Shown: positions 61,871-64,000 of the stretch, in pieces
Layout: every line of letters starts with the position of its first letter
Numbering within the stretch: position 1 is the first letter of the stretch
From: Toxotes chatareus
Lineage: Eukaryota > Chordata > Actinopteri > Toxotidae
DNA: 64,000 nt
Direction: 5' to 3'
Assembly (NCBI GenBank): GCA_016801885.1
Contig: CM028884.1
Coordinates: 9,552,181-9,616,180, forward strand
Notes under the pieces: model-generated
What the model was told of the DNA's origin: nothing
Databases searched by the model: none
Seen by the model: only the letters and a program-made list of their open reading frames with translations
Program-made: the position numbers and the translations under genes

Positions 61871-63039
61871 CATTACCAGGTGCCCCCCCCCCCCTCCTCC
61901 TTGGACCTCTATCTAATTAACTTTCCTCTCTCTGCTTCTCTTTGTGCCCACATTCGAACTGGGGAAAGAGGTAGGGAGAGAGAGGACAAAGAGAGTGAAA
62001 GAGGGAAAAGGTAAATTTGTTTAACCTGATGTTTTGAGGCAAAGTAAACCTCGCAGTAACCTAGTTAGCCGCAATGCTTTTTTTGTGCGATTTAGCAGTG
62101 ATGTTATTAATAACCATGTGAGTCTGAAGGGTACTTAACCATGCAATAAAGAGATGGGGCAACGAGTGCCACTGTTCTGCCATCGCTTTGGAGAGGAACA
62201 CTAATTGCTAGTCAGAGAATCTAATGAAAACCCTCCAAACAAATAACAAAGCAGACAGTGAAGAGTGTATGAAGCAGAACAATGGGAGAACAGCAATGCA
62301 AGGGAGGCAGTATATGAAATCATTTTAATGATAAACACTCTTGGTATAGTTATTAAATGCAGTTGAAGATTCACGGAGAGTGAACCAACAGTAATTCAAA
62401 GTCACAAGGAAAACCAATAAAATGCCAGCCATGACTTGAAAAAGGTATTAGAGATCAATAAAACTAGTATTTATAGTAAGAATAAGGTAGGTGAAAACAA
62501 ATAATCTAAAAAGTCTTTCTTTGAAGCATGTTTTAGGTAAAGATTTAAAAGCTGACCCAAAGGGACGTGAAATGATCTCATTTTATCATCGGATAGCTTT
62601 TTATCAAATAAACATGAGCAACATGTTCTGCTCTCACAGATTTTGTGTCCTTTCTTTGGATGAATGCTGTTGTTGAAAACAGAAATGGCTGTGGGAAGAA
62701 AAACAGCTCTCTGATGCTGAAAAGACTAGCAATGCCCACAGCATATGACGCTTTTAACTACTTTTTGCTCTCACAGTCTAACTCAAAGTATCAACCATCA
62801 AAGCCATTAGGGTGCCAGAGTGTCCCTGTGGTTTTACCATTAGCCCATAATTTATTGGCAACAACATGCCACAACAGCACTGCAGTATCAACATACATGC
62901 GCTGAGGAAAAATGTGGCACATAAAACGCATAGCCAAAAGAGCACAACACTCCACACAAGGTTAGGATTCCCCATTGTGGAGGAAATGTAAGTTATGTGT
63001 CTACATTAAGCTGTAATATTCTTGGAGAAGATGATGCCA

Positions 63040-63560
63040 CTTTTTTTATGGTAAGGCTGTTGACTATTCATGAAAATCATGATGTTGGCTGTAGGAGATT
63101 AGATTCCTGCTGTTGCAGGAAACCCGTGTAAGTCCAAGTAGTAATTTCCATGTTTCTACCTGAGCTGAAGGTTTATGTGGTTCTTTATAGGAAGTGCCAG
63201 CTGTGTGACCCCAAGGCCCACAAAATCTATTCATAAACTACAATAAGGATGCATGGTTGTCAGTATGAAAATAAGGCTGCTTTTCAAAGATACAAGGTTT
63301 CTACCCAGTGGCAGCGATATTTCTGACACGTCTGAGGCATTCCCATTTGCATGAATCCTATGCATATTACATCGCTCCGACCTGTTGGCTACCACGGGAA
63401 TTGTCATCATCGGTTGCAGGCAATAATAGTAAGTTACTGCTGCTTGTCATATGCCATCCTGCTTCTGCTATAATTTATGTGCATAGGACCATTGTCTTCT
63501 GGCCCAGGGGGCATTTTGTGTGCCTCCGATTTTAGCTTTATGACATGCGGAGCGGAGAGC
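63040..63560. promoter_or_regulatory. Candidate conserved non-coding region, upstream
   Basis: Unique sequence with a perfect octamer ATTTGCAT at 63345-63352, then CCTATGCATATTACATCG, GGAATTGTCATCATCGG, GCAATAATAGTAAG and GCTATAATTTATGTGC. CpGs are retained. Several short frames cross it but none resembles a known protein. Confidence 0.4.
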
Positions 63561-64000
63561 CTCCACCAATGCCAAGTGAACCAAAACCTGGCACAGGTAG
63601 AGAATGTCCTCTCCAAATGAATGTTTCACATCTCTCCCCATTTGTGAGATGCACAGGGAAATGCATGGCCTTCCTGTTGACAGAGTCAAGGAGGGCTACG
63701 AATGAATGAAACGGAAGGAGAGTGATCGGGATGGTTTACACCTCTAAGGAGCTTATCCGGAAGGGCATGTCCCTCATTACAGCTGTTTGGAGAGAGGTCT
63801 CGTTTTGCCAGCACACTTTCCTCTGCGTCCTCCACCTGCAGCAGGTCAGGGAGGGAGGGAGCAGTCTCTGACATGACCTCCAGTGAAGTGAGCATGTCGG
63901 GAACCGCTGGAGATTGGGGGCGGAACCAATGCCGAAGAGGGAGAAACACATGCCTCGCAATCAGCCATGAAATGCAACCTGGCACCAATTGGACTGGGCC
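63561..64000. other. Upstream intergenic, unique sequence to the window edge
   Basis: GC-richer, unique sequence. A 100-codon minus-strand frame (63686-63988) starts close to the edge. It has no recognised domain and is not called as a gene. Confidence 0.4.

Larger units (their letters stand above)
57253..63039. other. Upstream intergenic, no gene seen
   Basis: Mainly unique AT-rich sequence. A 10-bp CAACACAAAGT tandem lies at about 58750-58771, the TCTCTTTGTAGTC array at 59.14-59.31 kb, a (GTTTT)n run at 59793-59822, and the 12-C run at 61883. No protein or RNA gene was recognised. Confidence 0.5.

Overview
The window looks like nuclear DNA from a ray-finned fish, most likely a percomorph teleost. 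It has long gene-free stretches, dense (CA/GT)n microsatellites, and several dispersed repeats I recognise as common in percomorph genomes. There is no bacterial-style gene packing, operon or CRISPR array. Nothing supports a self-contained new biological system here, so the findings are regulatory and structural.

The only coding sequence I can support is the first coding exon of celf4 (CUGBP Elav-like family member 4, a neuronal RNA-binding splicing and translation regulator), on the minus strand at 50472-50721. It encodes the variable N-terminus and the first half of RRM1, and it ends at a consensus splice donor after one base of a glycine codon. Its promoter and 5' leader lie at about 50722-51240. 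They contain an uninterrupted 57-bp (GA)n tract 25 nt before the ATG, an upstream reading frame that stops 6 nt before the ATG, a G-rich tandem repeat with G-quadruplex potential, and a cluster of CRE, GC-box and octamer motifs.

Everything left of the exon (1-50471) is read as the 5' part of a very long celf4 intron 1. I did not see exon 2, though one of about 80 nt could escape the eye. The intron holds unique blocks rich in POU and homeodomain motifs (candidate conserved non-coding elements), two copies of one tRNA-derived SINE-like repeat, a 250-280-bp inverted duplication whose loop carries one SINE copy, a roughly 1-kb degenerate TAGTTC/TAGTTT array with a perfect 18-bp hairpin, a 600-bp polypurine minisatellite, and long dinucleotide repeats.

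Everything right of the promoter (51240-64000) is read as upstream intergenic DNA. It has no supportable gene. It carries several teleost transposon-derived repeats (51.6-51.9, 56.8-57.25 and 59.1-59.3 kb) and candidate conserved blocks near 61.8 and 63.0-63.6 kb. No rRNA, tRNA or known small RNA gene was recognised.
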